This document shows positions 36,781 through 45,220 of a stretch of 64,000 nucleotides of DNA, piece by piece (the stretch's first letter is position 1; each line of letters begins with the position of its first letter). Under the pieces are notes generated by a model. The model was given only the letters and a program-made list of their open reading frames with translations. It was not told the DNA's origin and did no database searches. Source of the stretch: Acidovorax sp. Leaf78. GTDB taxonomy: Bacteria; Pseudomonadota; Gammaproteobacteria; Burkholderiales; Burkholderiaceae_C. Location of the stretch: the NCBI RefSeq assembly GCF_001422735.1, contig NZ_LMLZ01000001.1, forward strand, positions 307,233-371,232, given 5' to 3'. The translations under genes were made by a program, and so were the position numbers.

Positions 36781-39147
36781 TCAGTCGGTAGCGACCGGCT
36801 CGGCAAGGCCCGGCAGCACCAGCCTGAATTCCGTCCCGCGCCCCACCTCGCTGTCCACCTCCAGCGTGCCCCCGTGGCGCTGCACCACGGTGTGCACCAG
36901 CGCCAGGCCCAGGCCCACGCCGCCCACGGCGGGATGGCTGCGGTCGTGCAGGCGCTGAAAGGGGGCGAACAACCGGCCTCGCAACTGCGGCGCAATGCCA
37001 GGCCCCTGGTCCCGCACCGACACCACCCACTGCGTGCCGCGCGGCGCGATCGCGCACTGTACGGTGCTGCCCGCCGGGCTGAACTTGATGGCGTTGTGCA
37101 GCACATTGACCAGCGCGCGGACCAGTAGCGACCGGTCTCCCAGCGCAGGGGCCGTATCCGGAGCGGTGGTGATCATCACGTCGACGCCCCCGTCGCGGGC
37201 CAGGGCCCAGGTGTCGTCCACGGTTTCCGCGAGCATCGCCACCAGGTCCAGCGGCGCCCTGCGGTACTCCTGCGACTGCGCGCTGGCCAGGTGCACGAAG
37301 TTCTCGGCCATGCCCAGCGAGGTGCGCGCATAGCGCCCGATGCGCTGCATCATTTCTTCGTGCGACATGCGACCGGGGTAGGCGCGCTGCATCTCCAGCA
37401 GCGTCAGGATGGACGCGTTGGGCGCGCGGATGTCGTGCGAGATGAAGTTCAACGCCTGGTCGCGCTGCTGCTGCGCATGCCGCATCTCGGTCAGGTCGAC
37501 CAGCGTGATCAGCCAGCCCGCCTTGGCCAGGTCGGTGAAAGGCTTGCACTGCACCAGCAGGCTGCGGCCCCGTGCATCATGCCCCTCACTTTGCTCGGGC
37601 ATCGTTTTGGAGTGCAGGTTCTCCGCCGTGACCAAGGGCTGGCCGGTGCCGGTGTGGACCAGGTCGTGCAGCAGCTCGGCCACCGACTGGCCCTGCAGCG
37701 GCAGTGCGATGTCTCCGCCCACATGCCGGCGCGCAGCCATGTTGGTGAGCAGGATGCGGCCCGCAGGGTCGCACACGATGGTGGGCGAGGGTAGCTGCTG
37801 CAGGCTCTCGCTCACGAAGTGGTGCAGGTCACGCAGCTGGCGCGACGCGCGCTCCACGGCGTTGATGCGCTTTTCCAGAAAGTCGCCGGTGTCGCCCGCG
37901 CGGGTCGGCAGCCGCAGCGACAGGCCGTCGCGCTGCAGGCGCTCCATCTCCTGCCGCAGAAAATGCGCGGCAGCGCTCAGGCGCCGCCAGCTCCACAGCG
38001 GGTAGGCCAGCACCAGCCCCAGCATGGCCGCCGCAGGGGCCAGCTGCAGGCCCAGCCACCAGGGCAGGGCCACGCTCAGCAGCAGGGTTCCCACGGCCAA
38101 CAGTGCGCTGGTCAGCAGGGCGACGAAAGGGCCGGCCAGCAGCAGCGCCAGCAGCGCGCACGCCACCGGGACCAGATTGAAAAGCGTGTTGGCCACCGCG
38201 CCGGCAGGCCGGATGCCGGCGCCCGACAGCCGGCTGTCCAGCACATGCGCCACCACCTCCACGCCGGGCATCAGCCGCGACTGCTGGCTGACCGGCGTGG
38301 CGAACATGTCGCCCAGGCCCGATGCCGCAGCGCCGACCAGCACATACTTGCCGCGGAACGCATCTGCCGGCACCTGGCCGCGCAGCACGTCGATGTACGA
38401 ATGGGTGGGGAAGTGGCCTGGGCCGCCCGCGTAGGCGATGAGCGTGCGGTCGTTGCGCTGCCAGTCGCTGGTGGGGCCTGCGGGGCCGGTGGGGACGGTG
38501 CCCGCGGCGGCGGTGGTGTCCACCGGCTTGACCAGCGGGGTGCAGCCTGTGGCACCGGGCTGGCCCACGCAGTGCAGCGCGGTGCCGAAGTGGGGCCAGG
38601 GCGCTGCCCCGGGGCCTTCGGTCAGGTAGAAGCTGCGCACCACGCCATCGGTGTCGGGCGCCACGTGCACATGCCCCAGGCGGGCTGCGGCCTGGGCCAG
38701 CGGCGGCCACGGCAGGTCGGCCTGGCTGGCAGCAGGTCCGTAGCCACGACGCATCATGGGCAGCACCATGCGGCCGCTGCGCGCCATGGCATCGGCCAGC
38801 AGGGCGTCGTCTTCGGGGTAGTCCTGGTCTTCTTCGCCAAAGAGCACATCCATGCCGATGGCGCGGGGCGCCTGCGCCGAGATGCGCGAGATCAGCTCGG
38901 CATGCAGTGCACGGCGCCAGGGCCATCGGCCGATGCTGGCGATGCTGCGGTCATCGATGGCGACGATCACGATGTCGGGGCGCGCAGGCCGCGACAGCAA
39001 GCGCAAGCCCGCGTCCTGCACCAGATGGTTCACCCGGCCCAGGCTGGCCGGTGGGCTGAGCCAGGCCACCAGCGCGAGCAGGGCCACGGACAGCAGGCTC
39101 CATTCCAGGCGCCGCTGTCGGCCGCGGCTGCGTGCAAAGGTCCACAT
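36781..39147 (-). CDS. CHASE2-domain sensor histidine kinase
   Basis: A 788-residue kinase. TM1 is LLSVALLALVAWLSPPASLG, then an extracytoplasmic CHASE2 domain (about 45-310) with DIVIVAIDDRSIASIGRWPW, AIGMDVLFGEED and GKYVLVGAAASGLGDMFATP. Three TMs follow (LVPVACALLALLLAGPFVAL, LLAVGTLLLSVALPWWLG, AAAMLGLVLAYPLWSW), the standard CHASE2 layout. A PAS-like domain (about 435-540) precedes His571 in FISHDIRAPNASILTLLEM. ATP-binding motifs are NVLHNAIKFSPAG, DQGPGIAPQLRGRLF and GGVGLGLALV. It is the third gene of an operon with a response regulator and a LysM-FecR protein. Confidence 0.95.
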   Translation of the reverse strand: MWTFARSRGRQRRLEWSLLSVALLALVAWLSPPASLGRVNHLVQDAGLRLLSRPARPDIVIVAIDDRSIASIGRWPWRRALHAELISRISAQAPRAIGMDVLFGEEDQDYPEDDALLADAMARSGRMVLPMMRRGYGPAASQADLPWPPLAQAAARLGHVHVAPDTDGVVRSFYLTEGPGAAPWPHFGTALHCVGQPGATGCTPLVKPVDTTAAAGTVPTGPAGPTSDWQRNDRTLIAYAGGPGHFPTHSYIDVLRGQVPADAFRGKYVLVGAAASGLGDMFATPVSQQSRLMPGVEVVAHVLDSRLSGAGIRPAGAVANTLFNLVPVACALLALLLAGPFVALLTSALLAVGTLLLSVALPWWLGLQLAPAAAMLGLVLAYPLWSWRRLSAAAHFLRQEMERLQRDGLSLRLPTRAGDTGDFLEKRINAVERASRQLRDLHHFVSESLQQLPSPTIVCDPAGRILLTNMAARRHVGGDIALPLQGQSVAELLHDLVHTGTGQPLVTAENLHSKTMPEQSEGHDARGRSLLVQCKPFTDLAKAGWLITLVDLTEMRHAQQQRDQALNFISHDIRAPNASILTLLEMQRAYPGRMSHEEMMQRIGRYARTSLGMAENFVHLASAQSQEYRRAPLDLVAMLAETVDDTWALARDGGVDVMITTAPDTAPALGDRSLLVRALVNVLHNAIKFSPAGSTVQCAIAPRGTQWVVSVRDQGPGIAPQLRGRLFAPFQRLHDRSHPAVGGVGLGLALVHTVVQRHGGTLEVDSEVGRGTEFRLVLPGLAEPVATD

Positions 39148-39194
39148 GGATCAGGCCACCCGGTAGACGGGTGGAACACCCTGCCCAGCCGCGC

Positions 39195-41036
39195 TCAAGG
39201 GCGCGCCAGCGGCTGGCCGCTGGATGTGGACACCGGCAGGCCCGCCCCGGTGCGGATACCCGATCCGACGCGGATCTGGCGCGCAGGGGAGAAGTCGCTG
39301 CCCAGGCCCGTGGGGTCCAGCACCTGAATGCGGACCAGGTACTCGCCCGCTGGCAGGTCGCTGCCTGTCCACTGCGGCGCATCGAGCACGGTGTCGAGGG
39401 TCACAGCGTCGAACGCGGGGTCGGTGGCGGCCGCCAGTTGCAGCCGAAAGCGCTGGCCGGGCTGGGCAGGCCAGTGCAGGTGCACGGACGTGTCACCGTC
39501 CTGCGCCTGCAGCGACTGTGCAGACAGCGTGGCAGGCCGCTCGGCCACGGTGAAGGGCTGCGGCGGTGCAAAAGGCCCCTGGTCGGCCTGGCCGCCCGGC
39601 AGCTCCAGCAGGCTGGCAACGCGCCAGAGGTACTCCCCCGCTGGAAGGCCCGCAATGGGCAGACGGCATTCGGTCAGGCGCTGCTCGTCGAGCACGGGCT
39701 GGCTCCAGGCGCGCTCGCCAGCTGCGGTGGCCGTGCTGGCCGCCACCTGCACGCGGAACCAGCGCGCACCGGGCACCTGCGTGCACCGCAGTTCCGCGGC
39801 GCCGCGCGCCACCACGGCGCCGGGCGCGGGGCTTTGGTACAGCGGCGGCACGGGCCGGGTCTTGACGGCAAAGGGCAGCACGGCGGGCACACCAGGGATG
39901 CCCGCGTCATCCAGCGCGCGCACCGACAGGTAGTAGCGCCCGTCCTCCAGCGCCTTCCAGCGCAGTTGGCCGTCGGTAAAGCGCCCGTGGCGCACCACCT
40001 GGGTGAAGTCAGCGTCCCGCGCGACCTGCGCTTCATAGCGCGCAGCGCCTGCGAGCGGCGGCACGTTGATGGCCAGCAGGCCGGCATCTCCCAGCGTGGT
40101 GGGGACGGCCGAGGTGTCGGGTGCGGGCAGCAGGGCGCGCGGTGCGCCCACCGTGCCGTCGGCTGCCACGGCCAGGCCCTGGCCGGGCGATAGCAAGGCC
40201 GTGGGGGCCGAGGGGTCGGGCTGGGCGGTGGGCGTGTCGCCCTGGCGCGGCTGCACGGCCACAGACCCATTGAGCACCGACGCCGCGGTGCTACCCGTGT
40301 CCGTCATGGCCACGCTGAAGTGGGTGCCGCGCACGCTGGTCACCGCCAGCGGCGTGCGCAGCTCGAACCTCCGAAACGGCTCTGCACTGGGCGGTACCGA
40401 CGACTCCACCGCGCCGCTTCGCATCTCCAGCACCGACTGCACGCTGCCCGCGCGGCCGCGACGGCGCAGCTGGCGCAGTTGCAGCTCGGAGTGGGCCTGC
40501 ACGCGCACCACGGTGCCGTCGGCCAGCTTCACGGCCACGAACGCGTCGGGGCCCACCTGCAGCGCAGTGCCCTCTTCGAGCTTGCCGCCCTGGACCACGG
40601 CCGTGCGCGCGTCGCCAGCGGGGCCCTGCGCTGTGACCGTGCCGTGCACGAACTCCACCGTGGCCGACTCCGCGGGCTGCAGGCGCACGGGGATCCACAC
40701 CACCGAGCCCGGTTGCAGTCGCCGTGGGTTGGCGACCTTGTTGCGCGCCTGCAGCAGCGGCCATTGCCGGGGCGCATCCAGGTAGGCGCGGGCCAGGCCC
40801 TCCAGCGTGTCGCCGTCCTGCACGGTGTGGGCGATCTCGTCGCCCTGCGGGTGGGGCGTGTCGGCGTGCGCGGCGGGTGCCGCAAAGCCTGCCATGCACA
40901 GGGCAAGGCTCAAGGCCGACAGCGGGCGCAGGGCCTGACAGGTGCCGTGCCCCTTGTCACACCGGGTGGCTTGCCCGCTGTCACATCGGCTTTTACGTCG
41001 GCTGTCACGTTGGGTGGGGCGGTAAGTGCTGGCCAA
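39195..41036 (-). CDS. Periplasmic LysM-FecR domain protein
   Basis: A 613-residue protein. The start appears to be TTG 41036, placed eight bases after AGGAG (41045-41049); no ATG exists before the signal peptide (LRPLSALSLALCMAGFAAPA). After cleavage come a LysM peptidoglycan-binding unit (HTVQDGDTLEGLARAYLD, then ANPRRLQPGSVVWIPV) and a FecR domain (GGKLEEGTALQVGPDAFVAV, TPLAVTSVRGTHFSV). About 300 residues follow of repeated beta-sandwich-like units, each with an A-x-Y/F-R-x-Q-x-A-x-D pattern (GAARYEAQVARDADFTQVV, GARWFRVQVAAST, GQRFRLQLAAATD). It could anchor to the wall and relay a signal to the CHASE2 kinase encoded next, in place of the usual TonB receptor circuit. Confidence 0.9.
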   Translation of the reverse strand: MASTYRPTQRDSRRKSRCDSGQATRCDKGHGTCQALRPLSALSLALCMAGFAAPAAHADTPHPQGDEIAHTVQDGDTLEGLARAYLDAPRQWPLLQARNKVANPRRLQPGSVVWIPVRLQPAESATVEFVHGTVTAQGPAGDARTAVVQGGKLEEGTALQVGPDAFVAVKLADGTVVRVQAHSELQLRQLRRRGRAGSVQSVLEMRSGAVESSVPPSAEPFRRFELRTPLAVTSVRGTHFSVAMTDTGSTAASVLNGSVAVQPRQGDTPTAQPDPSAPTALLSPGQGLAVAADGTVGAPRALLPAPDTSAVPTTLGDAGLLAINVPPLAGAARYEAQVARDADFTQVVRHGRFTDGQLRWKALEDGRYYLSVRALDDAGIPGVPAVLPFAVKTRPVPPLYQSPAPGAVVARGAAELRCTQVPGARWFRVQVAASTATAAGERAWSQPVLDEQRLTECRLPIAGLPAGEYLWRVASLLELPGGQADQGPFAPPQPFTVAERPATLSAQSLQAQDGDTSVHLHWPAQPGQRFRLQLAAATDPAFDAVTLDTVLDAPQWTGSDLPAGEYLVRIQVLDPTGLGSDFSPARQIRVGSGIRTGAGLPVSTSSGQPLARP

Positions 41037-41122
41037 ATCAAAATCTCCTGGTGTCCGCCGGGTGGGCGGGGCGCGGGCGGCCTCAGGGTAGCTGGCCGCC
41101 CATGGCCATGGTCGTGCGCGCC

Positions 41123-41821
41123 TCAGGCCCTTTTCTGGGCGTCCACCGCTTCAAAGCGGTACCCCACACCGTACACCGCCGAGACGATGAAGCCATTGGC
41201 AGGGCGCAGGTCGAGCAGGGTGCGAAGGCGCGAGATGTGGGTGTCCAGCGAGCGCGACATCACATCCGCCACCTGGCCCCAGATGATGTCCTTGAGGTGG
41301 TCGCGCGACAGCAGCCGGCCCATGTTCTGGAACAGGAACAGCGCCAGGTCGTACTCGCGGTTCTTGAGCTCGACGGCCACGCCGTCCACCTCGATGGACC
41401 GTGTTTCCGGCAGAAAGCGGTAGCGCCCAAACTCCAGGACACCACCGGCATTGTCGGGGTAGGCGCGGCGCAGCAGCGCCCACACGCGCGCGGTCAACTC
41501 GCCGATGCGCACGGGCTTGACCATGAAGTCGTCTGCGCCGCTGCCCAGGCCCTCCACGATGTCGCGTTCTTCCTGGCGGTGGGTGACGAACAGAATGGGC
41601 AGCTGGGTGCCCACGTTCTTGCGCACCCAGCGCACCACTTCGGGACCGGTGGTGTCGGGCAGGTGCCAATCCACGATCAGCAGGTCAAACGTTTCGCGGC
41701 GCAGTTCGCGCAGGAAGTCGGCGCCGTTCAGGTGCGTATGGCACACATGCCCCATGGCCTCGGTGGCCTGCTTGATCAGATCGAGCTGCAGCGCGTCGTC
41801 GTCCAGTGCGGCAATTCGCAT
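41123..41821 (-). CDS. OmpR-family response regulator of the CHASE2/FecR operon
   Basis: A 232-residue regulator starting at 41821 (MRIAALDDDALQLDLIKQ) with ACAGGGGAC just upstream. Receiver residues: D7-D8-D9, phospho-acceptor D51 in LLIVDWHLPD, Thr in LFVTHRQE and Lys in MVKPVR. The winged helix (about 130-230) has ELKNREYDLALFLFQNMGRL, RDHLKDIIWG and RSLDTHISRLRTLLDL, ending AVYGVGYRFEAV. It is transcribed first, followed by the FecR protein 86 bases later and the CHASE2 kinase. The kinase being last and a FecR protein between is unlike a classic two-gene pair. Confidence 0.95.
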   Translation of the reverse strand: MRIAALDDDALQLDLIKQATEAMGHVCHTHLNGADFLRELRRETFDLLIVDWHLPDTTGPEVVRWVRKNVGTQLPILFVTHRQEERDIVEGLGSGADDFMVKPVRIGELTARVWALLRRAYPDNAGGVLEFGRYRFLPETRSIEVDGVAVELKNREYDLALFLFQNMGRLLSRDHLKDIIWGQVADVMSRSLDTHISRLRTLLDLRPANGFIVSAVYGVGYRFEAVDAQKRA

Positions 41822-42047
41822 GGTGTCCCCTGTCCAAAATGTCCAACCTCGGATTATTTGCGAGAACAGGCGCTGCATGCAGGCGTTGCCCGAAGGGCGT
41901 CAGCCGGTTGACATTTGTTGACGGTGGGAGGGAGGGCGCAGGCGCATCCTGCGCTATCGGGGGCCGCGCAGACGCCGCCCCGCATTCCGTCCGCGCGCAG
42001 GAACAGAGGGCGCTGCGTAGAGGGGAGCGGCCGCAAGCAAGGCTGGG

Positions 42048-43115
42048 TCAGCGCCGGGCCGGGGCGGGCGCTTCGATCTCGCGCACCAGGCGCATGCCCA
42101 CCAGCGTGTAGCGTGTCTCCGGGCTGTTCCAGTTGCGGTAGCCGCAGCGCGCATAGAACGACCACGTGTGCCACGAGCCTCCCCGGCGCACGCGCACCGA
42201 GCCTTCCGCCGGGCCCTGCGGGTCGTCGGACGGAGACGTTGCGTAGTAGTCGTCCCCATGCCAGTCCGACACCCATTCCCAGGCATTGCCCAGCATATCG
42301 TGCAGGCCGAAGGCGTTGGGCGGGTAGCTGCCCACCGGTGCGGTGAACGCGTGGCCGTCGTTGCCCGCCAGGGCGTGCTGCTGCCAGCGGGCCCAGTAGG
42401 GTGCCGCGGCTTGGTCGAACACGTTGGCAGACCGCACCAGCGCCTGCGGGTCATCGCCGTGCGGGTAGCGGGTGCGGGTGCCGGCACGGCAGGCGTATTC
42501 CCACTCGGCCTCGGTGGGCAGGCGGTAGCGTTGGCCTTCGGTGCGGCTCAGCCAGGCGGCCAGCGCCTGGGCGTCGTTCCAGGTGACGTTGACGACCGGA
42601 TGGTCGTCGCCCTGCGCAAAGCCGGGGTTGCGCCAGGAATAGCGCGGGTCGCGCCCCTCGAAGGCGTCGCCCCGGCGCGTGGTGGCAGGGTCGTACTGCG
42701 CGTTGTAGCCGTAGCCGCCGGTGCCGTCCGCCACCGACTCGGGCACGTAGCCCGAGGCGTCTAGGAAGCGCCGGAACTGCCCCACAGTGACCTCGTGCTG
42801 ACCCAGGTAGAACGCGCGGCGGATGTGCGCCGTGTGGGCGGGCTGCTCGTCGGCCAGGTCGGTAAAGCGTTTTGCCTCCAGCGTGGGGTAGGCCCGGGCC
42901 AGGGTCTCGGGCGGCTCCACGCCCCCCATGGTGAAGCTGCCAGCGGGCACCTGCACGAACACCATGCCCAGGCTGTTGGTCCAGGTGGTGGTCCGGGTGG
43001 GGGCGTCGGCCTCTGTCGCTCCCCCGGCGCCGGCCCGCGGTGCGGAGGGTGCGGCACAGCCCGCCAGCACGGTAGCCAGCGCCATGCACCCGAATGCCCG
43101 GGCGGACTGGCTCAT
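42048..43115 (-). CDS. Formylglycine-generating-enzyme-like (SUMF1) lipoprotein, catalytic cysteines not conserved
   Basis: A 355-residue protein with a lipobox signal (GCMALATVLAGC). The C-type-lectin/FGE fold is clear: FVQVPAGSFTMGG, LGQHEVTVGQFRRFLDASGY, PVVNVTWNDAQALAAWLSR, YRLPTEAEWEYACRAGT, GLHDMLGNAWEWVSDW and RRGGSWHTWSFYARCGYRNW. In true formylglycine-generating enzymes the last block carries two catalytic cysteines (GGSxxCxxxxC). Here those positions are Thr and Ala, so copper-dependent formylglycine formation is unlikely. It probably binds a ligand or another envelope protein. Its start overlaps the upstream small lipoprotein gene by ATGA, and the response regulator of the CHASE2 operon lies 226 bases downstream. 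Confidence 0.9.
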   Translation of the reverse strand: MSQSARAFGCMALATVLAGCAAPSAPRAGAGGATEADAPTRTTTWTNSLGMVFVQVPAGSFTMGGVEPPETLARAYPTLEAKRFTDLADEQPAHTAHIRRAFYLGQHEVTVGQFRRFLDASGYVPESVADGTGGYGYNAQYDPATTRRGDAFEGRDPRYSWRNPGFAQGDDHPVVNVTWNDAQALAAWLSRTEGQRYRLPTEAEWEYACRAGTRTRYPHGDDPQALVRSANVFDQAAAPYWARWQQHALAGNDGHAFTAPVGSYPPNAFGLHDMLGNAWEWVSDWHGDDYYATSPSDDPQGPAEGSVRVRRGGSWHTWSFYARCGYRNWNSPETRYTLVGMRLVREIEAPAPARR

Positions 43116-43372
43116 GGCTGGCCGTTGGGGGATTCACTCACGCATTCAAAGACCAGGCGCGAGCCGTCGTTGCGCAGCAGCTTGGGAAACAGCATGAGCT
43201 TTTGGCATTCGCGCGTGGCGGCGCCGTAGGCCGGCGCGGTGTCCGTGCCATAGACCGGCACGCTGAAGGTGCGGTCCCGGCCCGACGCCATGGCCGACGA
43301 GGGGTGGTTGGTGGTCGCGTTGCAACCCGCCAGCAGGGTGATCACGCAGAGCGAGGCGGTCAAAAGCTTCAT
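43112..43372 (-). CDS. Small lipoprotein of unknown function
   Basis: An 86-residue protein starting at 43372 (MKLLTASLCVITLLAGC) with a clear lipobox L-A-G-C. The mature part of about 70 residues includes RDRTFSVPVYGTDTAPAYGA and ATRECQKLMLFPKLL, and ends RLVFECVSESPNG, with two cysteines that could pair. Its stop overlaps the SUMF1-like lipoprotein start, so both are made together and are probably both in the envelope. I recognise no family. Confidence 0.8.
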   Translation of the reverse strand: MKLLTASLCVITLLAGCNATTNHPSSAMASGRDRTFSVPVYGTDTAPAYGAATRECQKLMLFPKLLRNDGSRLVFECVSESPNGQP

Positions 43373-43610
43373 GGCATCTCCAGGTCCAGCGGACAGATGG
43401 AGCCAGTTTAAGCACAACACGGTGCGGAATGCCATGGTGTGCAGGCACCGTTGCGGCGCTGCATCTTGGAGCGCTGGCGCAGCAGGGGTGCGTGCGTGGT
43501 GCGTCGGCATTGAGCAGTACCAGCACGTGAGCTCTGCTCTCCCTCGTCAAGGGGGCGGTGATGGGAGCGGTGACGGTGGCGCTTTGGGACGAGGGTGGCC
43601 GGTCGTGGCA

Positions 43611-43673
43611 GGAATTGAGGCTTTTCAGGGCCTTCCGCTTGCCAGTCATGCGCTACCAGCTATAAAAAGGAGA
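43611..43673 (-). repeat. Dispersed palindromic repeat family 1, copy I
   Basis: Read on the minus strand it has TTTTTATAGCTGGTAGCGCA, then GGCAAGCGGAAGGCCCTGAA and a CTCAATTCC tail like that of copy E. More diverged than the others, but the order of blocks is the same. Confidence 0.7.
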
Positions 43674-43676
43674 GCA

Positions 43677-43702
43677 AACGAAAAACCCGGCCAGCGGCCG
43701 GG
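43677..43702 (-). terminator. Rho-independent terminator of trpS
   Basis: On the minus strand CCCGGCC pairs with GGCCGGG across GCT, followed by TTTTTCGTTT. Confidence 0.88.
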
Positions 43703-43726
43703 TCGGTGTGGGGGCGGTTGGGGATG

Positions 43727-45031
43727 TCAGGCCGCGGCTGCAGCGTCTGCCAGTGCCTGCAGCGCCGCACTCACGTCGGCCGCCTGCACGCCATCTACCG
43801 GGGCCAGGCGCGGGGCCAGGGCCTGCAGGGCGCCTGCGTCCTTTTGCAGCTGGGCGATGGCTTGCCCGGCGTCTTTGGGCGCGTCGAAGCCGGTGCTCTG
43901 CAGCAGCAGGCGGCCATCTGCCGCCACCAGCTTGAAGTAGAACTTGCCGTCGGCTTCGCGGTACTGCTTGAACGAGGGCAGGGCGGCTTTGGTGGCCTTC
44001 ACCGGCTTGGCGGCGGTGGCAGCCTGGGCCAGGCTCCGCAGGCCCACGGCGGAGCGCAGCTCGCGGATGAACGGCGTGGCGAGGCCGCGGGCGCGCTCGG
44101 CGCCAGCCAGCAGCGTGGCTTCGATGCGCGCGGGGTTGTGGATGAGGTCTTCGTACTTGGCGCGCATGGGCGCAATCACCTGGTCCACGCGCTCGAACAG
44201 GGTGTTCTTCGCGTCTCCCCAGGCAATGCCGTCGGCATAGGCCTTGCGCAGTGTTTCGGTCTCTGCGGGCGTGGCAAAGGCCTGGTAGATCTGGAACAGG
44301 GCCGAGCCCTCGACCTCCTTGGGCTCGCCGGGTGCGCGCGAGTCGGTGAGGATGGAGCCGATCAGCTTCTTGAGCTGCTCGCGCGAGCTGAACAGCGGGA
44401 TGGTGTTGTCGTAGCTCTTGCTCATCTTGCGGCCGTCCAGCCCGGGCAAGGTGGCCACGTGCTCGTCGATGGCCGCCTCGGGCAGCACGAAGTGTTCGCC
44501 ATACAGATGGTTGAAGCTCGCAGCCATGTCGCGCGCCATCTCGATGTGCTGGATCTGGTCACGGCCCACGGGCACCTTGTGCGCCTTGAACATCAGGATG
44601 TCCGCGCCCATGAGCACGGGGTACATGAACAGCCCCGCCGTCACTCCGTCATCGGCCTCGCGCCCGGCCGCCAGGTTCTTGTCCTGCGATGCCTTGTAGG
44701 CGTGGGCGCGGTTGAGCACGCCCTTGCCGGTCACACACGAGAGCAGCCAGTTGAGCTCGGGAATCTCGGGGATGTCGGACTGGCGGTAGAAGGTGACGTG
44801 GTCGGGGTTCAGGCCCGCCGCCAGCCAACTGGCCGCGATCTCCAGCGTGGAGCGCTGGATGCGCACCGGGTCCTCGCACTTGATCAGCGCGTGGTAGTCG
44901 GCCAGGAAGTAGAAGCTCTGCACGTTGGGCGACAGGCTGGCCGCCACCGAAGGGCGTATCGAGCCCACGAAGTTGCCCAGGTGGGGCGTGCCCGTGGTGG
45001 TGATGCCGGTGAGAAAGCGCGTGGTGCTCAT
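43727..45031 (-). CDS. trpS: Tryptophanyl-tRNA synthetase with C-terminal extension
   Basis: A 434-residue class I synthetase starting at 45031 (MSTTRFLTGITTTGTPHLGN). The HIGH-equivalent is TGTPHLGNFVG and the KMSKS loop is GLDGRKMSKSYDN. The Trp-binding region FYFLADYHALI is present. Standard bacterial TrpS is about 330-340 residues; this one continues for about 90 more. The extension includes SFKQYREADGKFYFKLVAAD and GRLLLQSTGFDAPKDAGQAI, which resembles the small YegP/DUF1508 beta-alpha repeat, and then an Ala-rich helix. The extension could aid tRNA binding or stability. It is followed by a clear terminator. Confidence 0.95.
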   Translation of the reverse strand: MSTTRFLTGITTTGTPHLGNFVGSIRPSVAASLSPNVQSFYFLADYHALIKCEDPVRIQRSTLEIAASWLAAGLNPDHVTFYRQSDIPEIPELNWLLSCVTGKGVLNRAHAYKASQDKNLAAGREADDGVTAGLFMYPVLMGADILMFKAHKVPVGRDQIQHIEMARDMAASFNHLYGEHFVLPEAAIDEHVATLPGLDGRKMSKSYDNTIPLFSSREQLKKLIGSILTDSRAPGEPKEVEGSALFQIYQAFATPAETETLRKAYADGIAWGDAKNTLFERVDQVIAPMRAKYEDLIHNPARIEATLLAGAERARGLATPFIRELRSAVGLRSLAQAATAAKPVKATKAALPSFKQYREADGKFYFKLVAADGRLLLQSTGFDAPKDAGQAIAQLQKDAGALQALAPRLAPVDGVQAADVSAALQALADAAAAA

Positions 45032-45123
45032 GGGGACGAAATCAGCAAATGGAGGACAAGGAGACGGTTGGACATTGCACGATGCCAGAGGTGGAGTGCG
45101 GCACGCGAGACGGGCGCGGCGCC

Positions 45124-45218
45124 TGCCAGTGCACCCGTGGAACTGGCTCTGCCAGGCCACCGGGTGCGTCCCCCTCCCGAAGGAGAGGGGGAAGGCGCCA
45201 CAGGCGACTCAGGGGGTG
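45124..45218 (-). repeat. Dispersed repeat family 2, copy c
   Basis: Reverse orientation: GTGCACCCGTGGAACTGGCT, GCCAGGCCACCGGGTGCGTC, a CCCCTC...GAGGGG hairpin, GCGACTCAGGGGG. Near-identical over long stretches to copy b at 23521. Confidence 0.87.
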
Positions 45219-45220
45219 CG

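Larger units (their letters stand above)
43373..43726. other. Intergenic gap between small lipoprotein and trpS
   Basis: The 354-base gap holds repeat copy I (43611-43673) and the trpS terminator (43677-43702). The promoter for the lipoprotein genes should lie within 43373-43610, but I see no convincing -10/-35 pair. No other gene is visible. Confidence 0.6.

Noticed and set aside
43146..43649. 167-codon minus-strand frame overlapping the small lipoprotein
   Set aside because: Different frame from the lipobox protein; no start signal and overlaps repeat copy I.
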